The notes under the pieces were generated by a model, which was given only the letters and a program-made list of their open reading frames with translations, was not told the DNA's origin and did no database searches. Shown in pieces: positions 7,190 to 13,994 of a stretch of DNA of 21,263 nt. The number at the start of each line of letters is the position of its first letter. Position 1 is the first letter of the stretch. Position numbers and translations under genes: made by a program. The DNA is from DASPXK01 sp035637315 (GTDB taxonomy: Bacteria; Chloroflexota; UBA6077; JACCZL01), in the NCBI GenBank assembly GCA_035637315.1, contig DASPXK010000247.1:1-21263 (forward strand). The letters are read 5' to 3'.

Positions 7190-7447
7190 ATGGACTACGA
7201 GACGGCCCGGCGCCAGGTTTCGCACGAGCTGTATGGGAAGCTGGCGCTGTTTAGCGCAGTCGTCTGGACGCTGGGGACGCTGGTCCTGTTCATCGTATTC
7301 GCGGCCAATGATCCACGGCCCATGGCAAAGGCGGCGATGTCCATGACGGTGCCGCTGGTGCCGGCCGCGCTTCCCTGGCTGCTGTATCGGCCGCTAGTCT
7401 CCTACCTGGTGGGGCGCCGCCAGAGGCTGAGCCGGAGGGCTGAGTGA
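7190..7447 (+). CDS. Small two-helix membrane protein upstream of obgE
   Basis: The 85-residue product starts MDYETARRQVSHELYGKL and has two hydrophobic helices (about 19-40 and 49-76), ending in a basic tail RRQRLSRRAE. I chose ATG 7190 because AGAGG lies about 7 nt upstream. In-frame GTG 7184 and TTG 7163 are alternatives that only add a few residues derived from the repeat region. The gene ends 6 bp before obgE, so the two are probably cotranscribed. The family is not recognised. Confidence 0.6.
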   Translation: MDYETARRQVSHELYGKLALFSAVVWTLGTLVLFIVFAANDPRPMAKAAMSMTVPLVPAALPWLLYRPLVSYLVGRRQRLSRRAE

Positions 7448-7453
7448 GCCGCG

Positions 7454-8758
7454 ATGGTCGACCAGCGCGATGCGCCCGCCAACACCCTCGATACGGCCCG
7501 CATCTTCGTCAAGGCGGGGGACGGGGGTAACGGCGCGCTCAGCTTTCGGCGCGAGAAGTTCGTGCCACGCGGAGGTCCGGATGGGGGCGACGGCGGCCGG
7601 GGCGGCAGCGTCTTCGTCCGCGCCGAGTCGGGCGTCAGCACCCTGCTCGAGTTTTCCCACCGCCGCCACTTCAAGGCCGGGCGGGGCGGACACGGGGCCG
7701 GCGCCAAGAAGCACGGCAAGAAGGGCGAGGACATCGTCATCCGGGTCCCGCCTGGGACCGTGATCAGCTCGGACCAGGACTTTCTGGCTGACCTCCGGCG
7801 CCCAGGCAACGAGGTGATGGTGGCGCGCGGCGGGCGGGGCGGTCTTGGCAACGTTCACTTTGCAACCAGCACGAACCGGGCGCCGCGCATCGCGCAGAAG
7901 GGCGAGCCCGGCGAGGAGCGCTGGCTGCGCCTGGAGCTCAAAACGATCGCCGACGTCGGCCTGGTCGGCTACCCGAACGTCGGCAAGTCCAGCCTGCTGG
8001 CGGCGCTGACCGCCGCCCAGCCAAAGATCGGCGACTACCCCTTCACCACCCTGACCCCAAACCTGGGCGTCGCCGAGCGGGGGGACCTGAGCTTCGTGCT
8101 GGCCGACATCCCCGGCCTGATCGGCGGCGCGCATCGCGGCGTGGGCCTTGGCTACCAGTTCCTCCGCCACGTCGAGCGGGCCCGCATCCTACTCCACGTC
8201 CTGGACGCCGCCCAGCCAGACCCGCTCCAGGCCTACGCAAAGGTCCGCCAGGAACTCGAGCTGTATAACCCGGCCCTGGCTGCCAAGCCTGAAGTCATCG
8301 CCCTGAACAAGGTCGACCTCCGAGCCGCGCGCGAGCGCCTACCTCAACTCGTGGAAGCCTTCTCGGGCAGCCACCCGGACCTGCGCGTCGTGCCGGTCTC
8401 GGCGCTGACCAGCCAGGGCATCGCCGCCCTGGTCGACCTCCTGGTCGAGACACTGGCGGCGCTGCCGGCCGAGGAGCCGCCGGTCGGGGCCGGCCGGACG
8501 GGCGCCGAGGCAAAGAAGGTGTATCGCCTTGTCGCGGACGACGACGCCTGGACCGTCGAGCGGGTCGGCGCGCACTTTCGAGTCCGCGGCAAGCGCGTGG
8601 AGCGGGTCGTAGCGATGACCGATCTGGCCAATCCGGACGCCGTCGCGCTGCTCCAGCGCACCCTCGGCAAGCTGGGCGTACTCGAGGCCCTCGAGCGAGC
8701 CGGGGTGAAGTCCGGCGACAACGTCCATATCGGGAAGGCGGAACTGGAGTGGGAATGA
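7454..8758 (+). CDS. obgE: Obg/CgtA-family ribosome-assembly GTPase
   Basis: The 434-residue protein has the three-domain Obg layout. The glycine-rich Obg fold covers about residues 12-168 (KAGDGGNGALSFRREKFVP, then GGPDGGDGGRGGSV). The G domain has the P-loop GYPNVGKSS (about 173-181), DIPGLI, NKVD and a VSAL G5 motif. A C-terminal OCT domain covers about 350-434. It binds the large ribosomal subunit during assembly and links GTP/ppGpp levels to growth. The P-loop and switch residues look intact. The stop codon overlaps the nadD start as ATGA, so the pair is translationally coupled. Confidence 0.97.
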   Translation: MVDQRDAPANTLDTARIFVKAGDGGNGALSFRREKFVPRGGPDGGDGGRGGSVFVRAESGVSTLLEFSHRRHFKAGRGGHGAGAKKHGKKGEDIVIRVPPGTVISSDQDFLADLRRPGNEVMVARGGRGGLGNVHFATSTNRAPRIAQKGEPGEERWLRLELKTIADVGLVGYPNVGKSSLLAALTAAQPKIGDYPFTTLTPNLGVAERGDLSFVLADIPGLIGGAHRGVGLGYQFLRHVERARILLHVLDAAQPDPLQAYAKVRQELELYNPALAAKPEVIALNKVDLRAARERLPQLVEAFSGSHPDLRVVPVSALTSQGIAALVDLLVETLAALPAEEPPVGAGRTGAEAKKVYRLVADDDAWTVERVGAHFRVRGKRVERVVAMTDLANPDAVALLQRTLGKLGVLEALERAGVKSGDNVHIGKAELEWE

Positions 8759-9354
8759 CGATCGGGGTGTTCGGCGGGACGTTCGATCCGCCGCATCTGG
8801 GCCACCTGGCGGCCGCCCAGGAGGCGTGCTGCGAGGCCGGGCTCGACCAAGTGCTCTTCGTGCCGGCCTGGCGCAACCCGCTCAAGCTGGACGAGCCGGT
8901 CACGCCGCCCGAGCATCGTGTGGCAATGACGGAGCTAGCCGTCGCGGGCAACCCGGCCTTCGGCGTCTCCCACGCCGACCTGGCCTATGGCGGGCCCTCC
9001 TTCACCGTGGACCTGCTCGAAAGGCTGCATTCGGAGCTGGGCGAGGAGCTGGCTTTTGTGGTCGGCATGGACGTGCTGCGCGAGCTTCACCGCTGGCACC
9101 ATCCCGATCGACTGCTAGCGCTGGCGCGGCTGATTGCCGTGAGCCGTCCCGGCCATCGCGCGTTCGATCCCGCCGAGCTAGAGGCGCGGCTGCCCGGCGC
9201 CCAGGAGCGCATCAGCCTGGTCTGGACCCCAGGCGTGGCCATCTCTTCGACCGAGCTTCGCGCCCGCGTGGCCGAGGGCCGCCCGATCCGCTACCTGGTG
9301 CCGGACGCGGTGGCCGACTACATCGTCGAGCACCGGCTGTACCTAGGCGGCTGA
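8755..9354 (+). CDS. nadD: Nicotinate-nucleotide adenylyltransferase
   Basis: The 199-residue cytosolic enzyme transfers AMP from ATP to nicotinate mononucleotide in NAD synthesis. The nucleotidyltransferase signature GVFGGTFDPPHLGHL is at the N-terminus. The second motif ISSTELRARVAEGRPIRYLVPDAV is near the C-terminus, with the family ending VADYIVEHRLYL. I chose ATG 8755 because it overlaps the obgE TGA and has GGAG about 5 nt upstream. GTG 8749 would add two residues. The usual partner rsfS does not follow; a hairpin ends the unit instead. Confidence 0.95.
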   Translation: MTIGVFGGTFDPPHLGHLAAAQEACCEAGLDQVLFVPAWRNPLKLDEPVTPPEHRVAMTELAVAGNPAFGVSHADLAYGGPSFTVDLLERLHSELGEELAFVVGMDVLRELHRWHHPDRLLALARLIAVSRPGHRAFDPAELEARLPGAQERISLVWTPGVAISSTELRARVAEGRPIRYLVPDAVADYIVEHRLYLGG

Positions 9355-9420
9355 CCGCAGGGGCGCCGAGGACGCGCAGGGCGCCCGAGCTCCGCTCCGC
9401 GCCCTGCGCGTCTCTGCGGT
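9354..9420. terminator. Long hairpin between convergent nadD and binding-protein genes
   Basis: A 14-bp perfect inverted repeat (9371-9384 with 9399-9412, arms starting GACGCGCAGG) has a 14-nt loop. An outer ACCGCAG/CTGCGGT pair frames it (9354-9360, 9414-9420). It begins on the last base of the nadD stop codon and ends 6 bp before the stop of the opposite gene. This suits a bidirectional terminator, although there is no clear U-tract. The GCAG/GCGC wording also resembles degenerate CGCAGAG-type dispersed spacer repeats. Confidence 0.65.
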
Positions 9421-9426
9421 GGGAGA

Positions 9427-10647
9427 TTACTGGGCGCTCAGGACGACGGCGTTGTCGTCGTCGAACTTGCCTCCCACGACCTGGCGGCCGGACATGTTGG
9501 TGAGCGTGGTGTCGCCGTTCTGGTCGAGCGACCAGACGCCGAGGACGCCATCAAAATCCCTGGTGGCGAAGACGGCGTCGCGAATCGCGGCGCGGTCCTT
9601 CGCCCCGGCTCGCTCTATCGCGTCCAGGGCCACTTTGGCGGCCTCGTAGCCGTATGAGGCGTATGCCTCAGGCTCGGACCCGAACCTGGCTTTGTAGGCG
9701 CCGTACCAGGCCGCGCCCTTGCCCGTCAGCTTGCTCGGCGCCACCCCGCCGAAGGTAATGTACATCCCCTCGGCCGCCTCGCCGGCGTCGTCCAGGAACG
9801 CCTGCTCGTAGATCCCATCCGGGCCCATCAGGAGCACGTTCGCGCCAAGCACGGCCCGTAGGTCTTTGACCAGCTTGCCGGCGTTGTTCTGGGTGATGCC
9901 GCCGTAGTAGATGAGGTCAGGACCGGCTCCGCGGACCTTGGTCGCCAGGGCACGGTAGTCCGAAGCCTTCGGATCGATGCCCTCCGGGCCGCCCACCACG
10001 GTCAGCCCGATGCGCGCGGCCGTCTCGGCAAACACGACGGCGATACCGTGCCCGTACAGCTCGGTGTCGTCCAGGATGTACACCTTCACAGCGCCCACGT
10101 CCCTGGCCCAGGCTGCTCCAACGGCGCCCTGCAGGTCGTCGGCCGGGACCACGCGGCTGTAGTTGGGCCGACCGCTCGGCTGGTAGACGGCTGGCTCGTT
10201 CATCTCGCCCTTACCCGGCTTAGTCAGGCCAGGATAAGTGTTGGCTGGGCTGATCATGACCACGTTGGCCCGATTGAGGATCGGAATGGCGACCTTAGCC
10301 GCACCCGAGTTGAACGTGCCCAGGTAGACCATCACGTCGAGATCGGCGGCGGCCTTGTTCGCGTTCTCAGCCTCCTTGCCCGCGTCCCACGCGCCTCGCG
10401 CCGGCGTCGCGTCGTCCATGTCCTCGTAGATCAGGGCAAAGCCGGCCGCCTGGTTGCCGGCCTCGTCCAGCGCCATCTTGATCGAATTGACGATCGTGTC
10501 GGTCTGGCCTTTGCTGCTGCCGGTCCTGGGCAGCGACGAGACGATCTTGATCGTGCCGCCTTGCCCCTGCGCGATCGGCGCCAACACTCCCAGCGCCATC
10601 GCCACCGACAGTCCGACTGCAACCAGTCGAGCTGAAACCTTCGTCAT
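9427..10647 (-). CDS. Branched-chain amino acid-type ABC transporter substrate-binding protein
   Basis: The 406-residue product has a Sec signal peptide (MTKVSARLVAVGLSVAMALG..., cleavage probably after the AQG region near residues 26-29). It then has a periplasmic-binding-protein-like fold of the LivJ/Peripla_BP_6 type: IKIVSSLPRTGSSKGQTDTI, VMISPANTYPGLT, VYILDDTELYGHGIAVVF, DLIYYGGITQNN and a C-terminal RDAVFATRDFDGVLGVWSLDQNGD. The ligand cannot be read from sequence. ATG 10647 has GGGAGG about 6 nt upstream; a longer in-frame reading would cross the promoter and is not real. No permease or ATPase genes are nearby. A separate promoter precedes it, with a leader of about 110 nt. Confidence 0.92.
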   Translation of the reverse strand: MTKVSARLVAVGLSVAMALGVLAPIAQGQGGTIKIVSSLPRTGSSKGQTDTIVNSIKMALDEAGNQAAGFALIYEDMDDATPARGAWDAGKEAENANKAAADLDVMVYLGTFNSGAAKVAIPILNRANVVMISPANTYPGLTKPGKGEMNEPAVYQPSGRPNYSRVVPADDLQGAVGAAWARDVGAVKVYILDDTELYGHGIAVVFAETAARIGLTVVGGPEGIDPKASDYRALATKVRGAGPDLIYYGGITQNNAGKLVKDLRAVLGANVLLMGPDGIYEQAFLDDAGEAAEGMYITFGGVAPSKLTGKGAAWYGAYKARFGSEPEAYASYGYEAAKVALDAIERAGAKDRAAIRDAVFATRDFDGVLGVWSLDQNGDTTLTNMSGRQVVGGKFDDDNAVVLSAQ

Positions 10648-10764
10648 ATCGGACCTCCCTCTCGGCAGCCGAGCAACGTACTCACCGCTCGCGTTCGGCT
10701 TCCTGCTGCGCGGCCGACTCCGTAGGCTCGTCTCGGGACCACAACGCGAGCTCCGCCCAAGCTG

Positions 10765-10793
10765 ATCATCTGTTATGGGCTCAGAGCTGTCAA
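10765..10793 (-). promoter_or_regulatory. Sigma70-type promoter of the binding-protein gene
   Basis: On the minus strand TTGACA (10793-10788) is a perfect -35 box. It is separated by 17 bp from GATGAT (10770-10765), which matches four of six -10 positions. It lies 14 bp beyond the stop of the upstream BtuF-like gene, so the binding protein can be transcribed independently. The predicted leader also contains a CTCGGC/GCCGAG palindrome just before the Shine-Dalgarno (10661-10673). Confidence 0.55.
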
Positions 10794-10807
10794 GAGGGCC
10801 AGGTCTG

Positions 10808-11749
10808 TCAGGAACGGACTGACAGTGCGATCGGGTCCTCCAGACGGCTGAGGGCACCCTCCAGCTGGCTGGGGCCGAACAACTCGGGGTGGATGATACT
10901 TGCCAGCAGCTCCAGTCCATCCACCAGGCGCGGGCCAGGCCTGTTGAAGTAGGCCGAGCCATCCACGGCATAGACCTGGCCCGACTTGACGGCCGGCAAG
11001 CCCGACCACTGGGCGGGCCACGGCGTGCGGTCCGTCTCGCGCAGCGTGCGCTCCAGGTCGAAGCCGCACGGCATCAAGACGACCACCTCAGGCCCGCGGG
11101 CCGCTATCTCTTCCCAGCTCGTACGACGCGAGGGCTGGCCGATGCCGCCGAGAATCTCGGCCCCACCCGCCATGCCGACCATCTCCGGGACCCAGTGGCC
11201 AGCCGTCCAGGGTGGATCGAGCCACTCCAGACAGAACACGCGCGGTATCCTGGCAACGCCCGCCGTCTTGAGTGTCACCGCGTCGATCCGGTCCCGAAGC
11301 GAGGAGATCACCGCGCGGGCTTGAGCCTGGGCTCCGGCGGCGTCGCCAACCGTCTTGACGTTGGCCAGCACGTCGCCGAGGCTGGCTGGATCCAGCGAGT
11401 ACACGTGGGGCTTGGAGGGCAGGGTCGGGACAGCCTGGCGAACGATCCCGTGCGGCACGGCGCACACCTCGCACAAGCCCTGGGTGAGGATCAGGTCAGG
11501 CCGCAGCTCGCCCACCAGCTCGACCTCCAGCCCGTAGATTCCGCCGCTAACCGCCATCTGCTCGGCGACTCGGGTATCGATCTCGCGGCTCGTGAGGTCT
11601 TCGTCGGGCAGCAGGCCGCGGGTCACCTTTGGTTTCAGGCGGGCGGCGGGCGGGAAATCACACTCGTGAGTGACGCCCACGAGCTGGTCGTCCAACCCGA
11701 GCGCATAGACGATCTCGGTGGCGCTGGGTATGAGCGATACGATGCGCAT
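10808..11749 (-). CDS. BtuF-like (helical-backbone) cobalamin/metal-chelate binding protein without signal peptide
   Basis: The 313-residue protein belongs to the BtuF/FecB-type periplasmic binding family (PF01497). It starts RIVSLIPSATEIVYALGLDDQLVGVTHECDFP and has RPDLILTQGLCEVCAVP and a later VLMPCGFDLERTL. The Cys-containing ECDFP and CEVCAVP motifs are typical of the orphan 'cobalamin-binding protein' branch. No signal peptide is present, so it is probably cytoplasmic unless a start is missed. Its ATG lies 1 bp after the stop of the MBL-fold gene, so the two are an operon. No BtuC/BtuD genes are nearby. The name reflects the family; the ligand is not established. Confidence 0.85.
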   Translation of the reverse strand: MRIVSLIPSATEIVYALGLDDQLVGVTHECDFPPAARLKPKVTRGLLPDEDLTSREIDTRVAEQMAVSGGIYGLEVELVGELRPDLILTQGLCEVCAVPHGIVRQAVPTLPSKPHVYSLDPASLGDVLANVKTVGDAAGAQAQARAVISSLRDRIDAVTLKTAGVARIPRVFCLEWLDPPWTAGHWVPEMVGMAGGAEILGGIGQPSRRTSWEEIAARGPEVVVLMPCGFDLERTLRETDRTPWPAQWSGLPAVKSGQVYAVDGSAYFNRPGPRLVDGLELLASIIHPELFGPSQLEGALSRLEDPIALSVRS

Positions 11750-11750
11750 G

Positions 11751-12368
11751 CTACCAGCCGCGGGCGACCCACTCGTCCAGGTGGGGCTTCTCGGTCCCGA
11801 TGGTCGTCTCTTTGCCGTGGCCCGGATAGACGACGGTGTCTTCCGGGAGAGTGAAGAGCCGATCGCGAATGCTGGCGATGATGGTGGGGAAGTGGCCGGT
11901 GCTGGTCTTCGTGTTGCCAGGCCCGCCGGGGAACAGCGTGTCGCCGCTGAACAGGAGCGGGCCGACGGTGAAGCACGTGCCCCCTGGCGTATGGCCGGGC
12001 GTTTGGATGGCCCGCATGGTGGTCATTCCGAAGCGGAACTCCTGTCCGTCGACGATGGTAAAGTCGGGCGGCGATTTGAGCATGCCCTTGTCGGCCTCGC
12101 CGATACCGGCCGGCGCCTTGATGCGGGCCTTGAGGGTATCCAGCTCGTCGTGGTGATCGCGATGGCCGTGCGTGATCAGGATCGCCTTGACGCCTGTGTC
12201 GGCGACGGCGCTGGCGATGGTGTCAGGCTCCCAGCCGGCGTCGATCACGTAGCCCTCACGACTGTCCGGATCACGGACCACGTAGACGACGTTCTCGAAG
12301 GTCCCAACCGGCAGCACGCACAGCTCGAAGTCCGCGCCGCCGCCTCGTATGCGCTGCCAATCGGCCAC
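11751..12368 (-). CDS. MBL-fold metallo-hydrolase (glyoxalase II-like)
   Basis: The 205-residue cytosolic hydrolase has the metallo-beta-lactamase fold. The HxHxDH zinc motif is in THGHRDHHDEL, with further ligands in TPGHTPGG, FSGDTLFPGG and the C-terminal YPGHGKET. The size and the GDTLF/GHG motifs match the glyoxalase II-like subgroup that cleaves thioesters such as S-lactoylglutathione-type substrates. The true substrate is unknown. The start is GTG 12368, with GGAGG 6 nt upstream. It is paired with the BtuF-like gene and preceded by a repeat-bearing spacer. Confidence 0.88.
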   Translation of the reverse strand: MADWQRIRGGGADFELCVLPVGTFENVVYVVRDPDSREGYVIDAGWEPDTIASAVADTGVKAILITHGHRDHHDELDTLKARIKAPAGIGEADKGMLKSPPDFTIVDGQEFRFGMTTMRAIQTPGHTPGGTCFTVGPLLFSGDTLFPGGPGNTKTSTGHFPTIIASIRDRLFTLPEDTVVYPGHGKETTIGTEKPHLDEWVARGW

Positions 12369-12381
12369 GGTAATCCTCCGC

Positions 12382-12511
12382 GCTCAACGTTCCAACGTTA
12401 CGCTTCGTGCGTTGAGCATTCAAGCCGTAACTGGGCTCGTTGAACCTTGTACGCGCAACGTTGAACGATGTTATCTGGGCTCGTTGAACCTTGTACGCGC
12501 AACGTTGAACG
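12382..12511. repeat. Direct repeats and hairpin built from CGTTGAAC-like motifs
   Basis: Two identical 37-bp copies (12431-12467 and 12475-12511) begin CTGGGCTCGTTGAACC, contain GTACGCGCAACG, and have a 44-bp period. Beside them GCTCAACG (12382-12389) and CGTTGAGC (12410-12417) form an 8-bp hairpin. The block fills the spacer between the helicase stop and the MBL-fold gene start. The unit reuses GTTGAAC at both ends. It may affect transcription between the two genes or be a passive dispersed repeat. Confidence 0.8.
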
Positions 12512-12515
12512 TCGT

Positions 12516-13655
12516 CTATCCGTACAGCGCTAGGCGCTCCTGGCGGAGCGAGCCGTTGGTCACCTTCTTGATCTCGGCCAGTGGGGCGTCATCCCACTCC
12601 GCCACGAACGTGATCGCCACCCCCTCGCGGCCCATCCGCGCCGTTCGTCCGATCCGATGGACGTAGGAGTCGCGCTCCTCGGGAATGTCGTAGTTGATCA
12701 CGTGGCTGACTTCGGGGATGTCGAGCCCCCTGGCCGCGACGTTGGTGGCCACCAGCAGGTGCAGGTCACCAGACCGAAAGTCGGCGATGACGCGCTCGCG
12801 ATGCTGCTGATTCATGCTTCCGTGCAAGGCTTCCACCTGGTAGCCGCGCGAGCGCAAGTAGCGGGTCAGCCTGTCCACACCGACCTGGGTGCGCCGGAAG
12901 ATGAGTGCCCGCTGCGGCTCTTGCTCCCGAAGGATGAGGTCCAGGCCGGCCGGTTTGTCCTGCTCGGCAACCTCGTAGTAAATCTGCTCAACTTCCGAGA
13001 CCAGCTGCTCCTCGGGCTTGACGTGGACCCAATCGGGCTCTCGCATATGCCGGCGGGCAAGGATCCGCACGACTAGCGGCATCGTGGCTGAGAACAGCGA
13101 GGTCTGGCGGCTGCGGGGAGTGCGCCGCAAGATCCGCTCGACATCGGGCATGAAGCCCATGTCGAGCATCCTGTCGGCCTCGTCCAAGACCAGGTAGCGC
13201 ACGGCGTCCAGGCGCATCGTTCCGCGCGACAGGTGGTCGAGAATCCGGCCGGGCGTGCCCACCACCACCTGAGCGCCGTTCTTGAGATCGAGGACCTGGC
13301 GACCCATCGCCGCCCCTCCGTATACGGTCGCGATCCGAATCTCGCGGTACCTGGCCAGTCTGCCTATCTCCTCCGAGATCTGCATCGCCAGCTCGCGCGT
13401 CGGCGCCAGTACCAGCGCCTGTACGGAGGGAACCTGCGGATCGATCAGCTCCACCAGCGGTATCCCGAAGGCCGCGGTCTTGCCGGTCCCGGTCTGGGCC
13501 TGGCCCATCAGGTCCCGCCCTGCTAGGAGCAGGGGGATCGCAGCCGCCTGGATTTCAGTCGGCTGACTGTAGCCCATCTCTTCGACTGCTCGAGCGACCG
13601 GAGCGCTCATTTCTAGCGAACCAAAATCACCTAGCTTGACTACCAAACTCTCCAC
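12516..13655 (-). CDS. DEAD-box ATP-dependent RNA helicase
   Basis: The 379-residue protein is a minimal DEAD-box helicase that unwinds structured RNA, for instance in ribosome assembly or mRNA turnover. It has the Q motif (MGYSQPTEIQ, about 27-36), AQTGTGKT (53-60), APTRELA, TPGRILDHL, VLDEADRML, LFSATMP, the second RecA-domain motif ATNVAARGLDIP and HRIGRTARMG. It has almost no C-terminal extension, so it lacks the accessory RNA-binding domain of DeaD/CshA-type proteins. I prefer GTG 13655, placing the phenylalanine-glycine Q-motif region close to the N-terminus; an in-frame TTG 9 bp downstream and an ATG at the EMSAPV position are alternatives. Longer reading frames upstream run through the promoter and leader and are not real. 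Confidence 0.93.
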   Translation of the reverse strand: MESLVVKLGDFGSLEMSAPVARAVEEMGYSQPTEIQAAAIPLLLAGRDLMGQAQTGTGKTAAFGIPLVELIDPQVPSVQALVLAPTRELAMQISEEIGRLARYREIRIATVYGGAAMGRQVLDLKNGAQVVVGTPGRILDHLSRGTMRLDAVRYLVLDEADRMLDMGFMPDVERILRRTPRSRQTSLFSATMPLVVRILARRHMREPDWVHVKPEEQLVSEVEQIYYEVAEQDKPAGLDLILREQEPQRALIFRRTQVGVDRLTRYLRSRGYQVEALHGSMNQQHRERVIADFRSGDLHLLVATNVAARGLDIPEVSHVINYDIPEERDSYVHRIGRTARMGREGVAITFVAEWDDAPLAEIKKVTNGSLRQERLALYG

Positions 13656-13734
13656 CTTCCAGATGACACGAAAAAGGGGCCCGGACCCGACGTGGTCCGT
13701 CCCCTTGCCGAGATTTCGTGAACCAGCGAGCCAT
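13627..13734 (-). CDS. Possible 35-codon basic leader ORF overlapping the helicase start
   Basis: An ATG at 13734, about 14 nt after the predicted transcription start, opens a frame beginning MARWFTKSRQG. It passes through the attenuator-like hairpin and ends at a TGA (13629-13627) inside the helicase gene, in a different frame. Seven of its first 20 residues are Arg or Lys. The Shine-Dalgarno is poor (AGG 6 nt upstream). Its overlap with the hairpin would allow translation to disrupt the structure. It may equally be an accident of GC-rich sequence. Confidence 0.25.
   Translation of the reverse strand: MARWFTKSRQGDGPRRVRAPFSCHLEGGEFGSQAR
13671..13706 (-). terminator. Intrinsic-terminator-like hairpin in the helicase leader (candidate attenuator)
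   Basis: On the minus strand AAGGGG-A-CGGACC pairs with GGTCCG-GG-CCCCTT across a 6-nt loop, and five T follow directly. The structure has 12 pairs with one small internal loop. The T-run ends 15 nt before the helicase GTG. The only gene upstream points away (13995, plus strand), so the hairpin lies inside the helicase's own 5' leader. Premature termination that is relieved under some condition is the natural reading. Confidence 0.6.
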
Positions 13735-13754
13735 CGATGCCTATAACTGAGACA

Positions 13755-13784
13755 AGTATACCTGGGCGGTAGGCGCCGTGTCGA
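13755..13784 (-). promoter_or_regulatory. Sigma70-type promoter of the helicase gene
   Basis: On the minus strand TCGACA (13784-13779, five of six to consensus) is followed after 18 bp by TATACT (13760-13755, five of six). Initiation near 13748 would give a leader of about 93 nt that contains the terminator-like hairpin. Confidence 0.55.
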
Positions 13785-13805
13785 GGAAGATGGCGCTGTA
13801 GGAGC

Positions 13806-13944
13806 GAAGCATTCGCGCATGTGTTTCTCGTCACCTGATCGCGGCGCGCGAATGCGTCGCCCCGAAGTTTCCGAGTCGGTCTCAAAATTCGCGCCGACAT
13901 CCGACCTCGGTACCGCGTCTGTAAGGAATGCCTTCATTCGAATG
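13806..13944. promoter_or_regulatory. Clustered CATTCG/CGAATG half-sites in a divergent spacer
   Basis: The 339-bp spacer between the helicase and the molybdoenzyme holds a 13-bp inverted repeat with one mismatch (13806-13818 and 13846-13858, arms around GCATTCGCGC). It also holds a perfect 10-bp palindrome CATTCGAATG (13935-13944). That makes four CATTCG half-sites in about 135 bp, and they may be operators for one or both divergent genes. No convincing plus-strand promoter is visible. Confidence 0.4.
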
Positions 13945-13994
13945 CGGCGAAGTGGTACCCTGATGCGTGGGTAGGCGGTGCAGGGGGTGAGCTA

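Noticed and set aside
7394..8170. Minus-strand frame of 258 codons within obgE
   Set aside because: It is an antisense shadow of a conserved GTPase gene.
10648..10971. N-terminal extension of the branched-chain-type binding protein
   Set aside because: A clear signal peptide with Shine-Dalgarno starts at 10647. The extension overlaps the end of the BtuF-like gene and the TTGACA promoter.
10889..11854. Plus-strand frame of 321 codons
   Set aside because: It is antisense to the BtuF-like gene, whose motifs are unmistakable.
12431..12511. CRISPR remnant
   Set aside because: There are only two 37-bp copies with a 7-bp gap, too short for a spacer, and no cas genes are nearby.
13656..13937. N-terminal extension of the helicase to an ATG at 13937
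   Set aside because: It would run across a good promoter and a terminator-like hairpin, and helicase similarity begins only after 13655.
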